Positions 4,461 through 6,443 of a DNA stretch of 6,443 bases are shown here, in pieces. Under the pieces are notes generated by a model. The model saw only the letters and a program-made list of their open reading frames with translations, did no database searches and was not told the origin of the DNA. The DNA lies in assembly GCA_900764215.1 (NCBI GenBank), contig CAAFNI010000301.1:1-6443 (forward strand), in the 5' to 3' direction. This DNA is from an uncultured Sutterella sp. (GTDB lineage: Bacteria; Pseudomonadota; Gammaproteobacteria; Burkholderiales; Burkholderiaceae_F). Both the position numbers and the translations under genes were made by a program. Within the stretch, counting starts at the first letter, position 1. Every line of letters starts with the position of its first letter.

Positions 4461-6443
4461 ATGTTCTCGCACGACCGCACTCCGTCCTCCCGCATTCCGG
4501 CGCCGCTTCTCACCGGCCTTCTGATTCCCGCCGCGCTCCTTGTCATTTTCGTTCTCGTGCCCCCGCACGCCTTCGACCTCTCCGTCTCGAGGCTCTTTTT
4601 CGCCGACGGCTGGCCCTGGCATCAGGACGAGGCCTTCAAGACGATCTTCTACCGGCTGCCGAAGATCATTCCGGCCGTCGCCGCCGGCGCGCTTCTCGTC
4701 TATCTGGCCCTGGTGCTCGCCCAAGGCCGCCGCATTCTTGAAGAGGAGGCTCCGCGCCGCGCCCTTTACGTCGTCATTGCGATGGCCGCCTGCGCCTCCC
4801 TCGTCTGGTGGCTCAAGACCACGACGGGCGTCTCCTGTCCCTGGTCTATCGACCTCTTCGGCGGCACGGCTCCGCTCACGAATCCCGTCTTCGGCCTGAG
4901 CGGACTTCCGGGCCGCTGCTGGCCTTCGGGACATGCTGGCACGGGCTTCGTATTTCTGGCCTTTTACTTTGCGCTCAAGGACGTGCACCCGCGCGCGGCC
5001 GCCGCCGCTCTCCTCTTTGCCGTCACCTTCGGCCTTCTTTGCGGCGCTGCACGCGTCATGGAAGGCGCCCACTTCGTCTCGCACGTGCTCGTGACCGGCG
5101 TCGTCGACTGGCTCGTCTGCGCGGCGCTCCACGCGCTCATCCTTTCGGGGCGCACGCCGTCCGCCTCAGGCGGACCGCTCTCCGAACGCGCCCTCGTGAT
5201 CCTCACCGCCTTCTGGTGGACGTTCGTCTTCAATGCGCCGTTTCTCGCCCGGGCCGCCGGCCTCTCCAATCCGCTTTTTGCCTGGACCGCCCGCGAGGCC
5301 CTGACGCTCGCCGGGTTCGCCGCCGGGCTCTTCTTCATTTCCGTCGCGCTTCTCGCGCTGGTCTCGACGCTGCCCCGCACCGTGCGCCGCACCGTCCTCG
5401 TGCTTCTCAACCTGAGCGGCGCAGTCTTCTTTGCGGGCACGGTGCTCTACGGCATTGCTTTTGATCCCGACATGGCCCGCAACATCATCGCGACCGACCC
5501 GCACGAAGCCTCGACCTACCTCTCGGCGCGCACGATCGTGCTGACGCTCGCAGCGGGGCTTCCGCCGATTCTGGCCGCGGCCGCCGCCGACATGGCGCCC
5601 GCGGGCCTCAGACTCGGAGCCGTGCGCACTGGCACTGCCCTTGTTGCGCTCGCAGCCGGACTGGGATCGCTCCTACTCCAATTCAACACGCTCGCGAGCG
5701 TCATGCGCAACGACAAGGCGCTCCGCTATCTGATCACGCCCGTGAACGTCCCCTACAGCTTTGCCGCCACGCTCGCACGGGACGCTTCGCCCGACGCGTC
5801 CGTCAAGACGATCGTCGATCCGAATCCTACGCTGACCGTTTCCCTCAAGCGCCCCGCCGTGCTGCTCGTCGTCATCGGCGAAACCACCCGCTCCGCCAAC
5901 TGGGGGCTTGCCGGCTACAGCCGCGACACCACGCCCGCGCTTCGCGCAGAAGGCGTCGTCAGTCATCCGTCCGTCGTCGCCTGCGGCACCAGCACCGACG
6001 TCTCGCTCCCCTGCATGCTGAGCCGCATCGGGCGCTCGGACTACAGCCGCAGCCGCATTTTGAGCGAAGAGGCGCTTCCGTCACTCCTCGCCCGCGCGGG
6101 CGCACGCGTCGTCTGGGTTGACAATCAAAGCGGCTGCAAGGGCACCTGCGCCAACGTCGAAGTGAGAAACCCGGATCCCAAGCGTCCGGCCTGCGCCTCG
6201 GGGCGCTGCTTTGATGCCGTGCTCGCCGACGAGCTCGACGCAGACCTCAGCAGCCTTCCCTCCGACCGTCCGACGGTGCTCTTTTACCATCTCTACGGCG
6301 AACACGGCCCGCGCTACTCGGAGGATTCGCCCGAGAACGCCAAGGTCTGGAAGCCCGAATGCACGGATGCCGACCTCGGCGCCTGCTCCAGGGAGAGCAT
6401 CGTCAACGCCTACGACAACGCGGTTCGCTACACGGACGCCGTA
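4461..6443 (+). CDS. Fusion of PAP2-type membrane phosphatase and EptA/MCR-type lipid A phosphoethanolamine transferase (3' end cut by window edge)
   Basis: A single uninterrupted frame, 661 codons to the edge. The N-terminal half (about 15-235) is a multi-span PAP2 phosphatase: K119...CP127 (the KX6RP motif with Cys for Arg), WPSGH (154-158) and R198-x5-H204-x3-H208 (His where the classic motif has Asp; I recall this GAHFxSH form from a PAP2 subgroup). The C-terminal half is EptA-like. It has an inner-membrane domain with MARNIIATDPHEAS and RNDKALRYLITPVN (from 416), then a periplasmic sulfatase-fold domain with zinc ligand Glu474 (GET), nucleophile Thr512 in CGTSTDVSLPC, and H610/H615 of HLYGEHGP. 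Paired cysteines typical of EptA are present (508/518, GCKGTC). The last metal ligands (DH...H region) lie past the edge; perhaps 120-130 residues are missing. Likely role: dephosphorylate lipid A or a lipid carrier and add phosphoethanolamine, altering envelope charge and polymyxin sensitivity. Domain calls are firm; the combined function is inferred. Confidence 0.9.
   Translation, partial: MFSHDRTPSSRIPAPLLTGLLIPAALLVIFVLVPPHAFDLSVSRLFFADGWPWHQDEAFKTIFYRLPKIIPAVAAGALLVYLALVLAQGRRILEEEAPRRALYVVIAMAACASLVWWLKTTTGVSCPWSIDLFGGTAPLTNPVFGLSGLPGRCWPSGHAGTGFVFLAFYFALKDVHPRAAAAALLFAVTFGLLCGAARVMEGAHFVSHVLVTGVVDWLVCAALHALILSGRTPSASGGPLSERALVILTAFWWTFVFNAPFLARAAGLSNPLFAWTAREALTLAGFAAGLFFISVALLALVSTLPRTVRRTVLVLLNLSGAVFFAGTVLYGIAFDPDMARNIIATDPHEASTYLSARTIVLTLAAGLPPILAAAAADMAPAGLRLGAVRTGTALVALAAGLGSLLLQFNTLASVMRNDKALRYLITPVNVPYSFAATLARDASPDASVKTIVDPNPTLTVSLKRPAVLLVVIGETTRSANWGLAGYSRDTTPALRAEGVVSHPSVVACGTSTDVSLPCMLSRIGRSDYSRSRILSEEALPSLLARAGARVVWVDNQSGCKGTCANVEVRNPDPKRPACASGRCFDAVLADELDADLSSLPSDRPTVLFYHLYGEHGPRYSEDSPENAKVWKPECTDADLGACSRESIVNAYDNAVRYTDAV

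Noticed and set aside
4115..4741. A plus-strand open frame spanning the cytochrome end, terminator and PAP2-EptA start
   Set aside because: It runs through a strong terminator and overlaps two real genes in another frame; its translation is Arg/Ser/Pro-rich without any motif.
4326..5132. A 268-codon minus-strand open frame opposite the PAP2 domain
   Set aside because: Highly charged low-complexity translation, opposite strongly motif-bearing coding sequence.

Overview
The window is GC-rich, has no tRNA, rRNA, CRISPR or insertion sequence, and holds four protein genes in three transcription units. The gene set suggests a Gram-negative, anaerobically respiring betaproteobacterium, probably gut-associated and close to Sutterella/Parasutterella. 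It contains a split periplasmic flavocytochrome c reductase, a NikA-type nickel-binding protein, and a lipid A phosphoethanolamine transferase. The genus is inference; no taxonomic marker is present.

Layout: (1) 1-1554, minus strand: a nikA-like nickel ABC-transporter solute-binding lipoprotein, lacking only its last residues at the window edge. (2) 1555-1814: the nikA leader with two direct GTATGA repeats, then a hairpin terminator for the next gene. (3) 1815-3371, minus strand: a Tat-exported FAD-dependent reductase of the flavocytochrome c fumarate reductase family. (4) 3372-3842: a divergent control region with two matching operator modules, one pointed at each flanking gene. (5) 3843-4196, plus strand: a small exported tetrahaem cytochrome c equivalent to the N-terminal domain of Shewanella-type flavocytochrome c, followed by a strong terminator. 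(6) 4328-4460: a promoter with a phased array of TTGACG-like repeats. (7) 4461-6443, plus strand, running off the end: a single open frame joining a PAP2-type membrane phosphatase to an EptA/MCR-type phosphoethanolamine transferase.

How the parts work together: the flavoprotein and the cytochrome are probably the two halves of one periplasmic reductase. Electrons from a membrane quinol dehydrogenase (not in this window) would pass through four bis-His haems to FAD and on to an unsaturated organic acid. The proton-donor arginine and two other active-site residues are kept, but residues that hold the second carboxylate of fumarate look replaced, so the substrate is probably not fumarate. The twin operator modules sit at the same distance from both predicted -10 boxes, which suggests one activator switches both halves on together.

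The PAP2-EptA protein may remove a lipid A phosphate and install phosphoethanolamine with one polypeptide. Its promoter looks like a target of an OmpR/PhoB-type response regulator. The main points for follow-up are the fusion, the phased array and the twin divergent operators.
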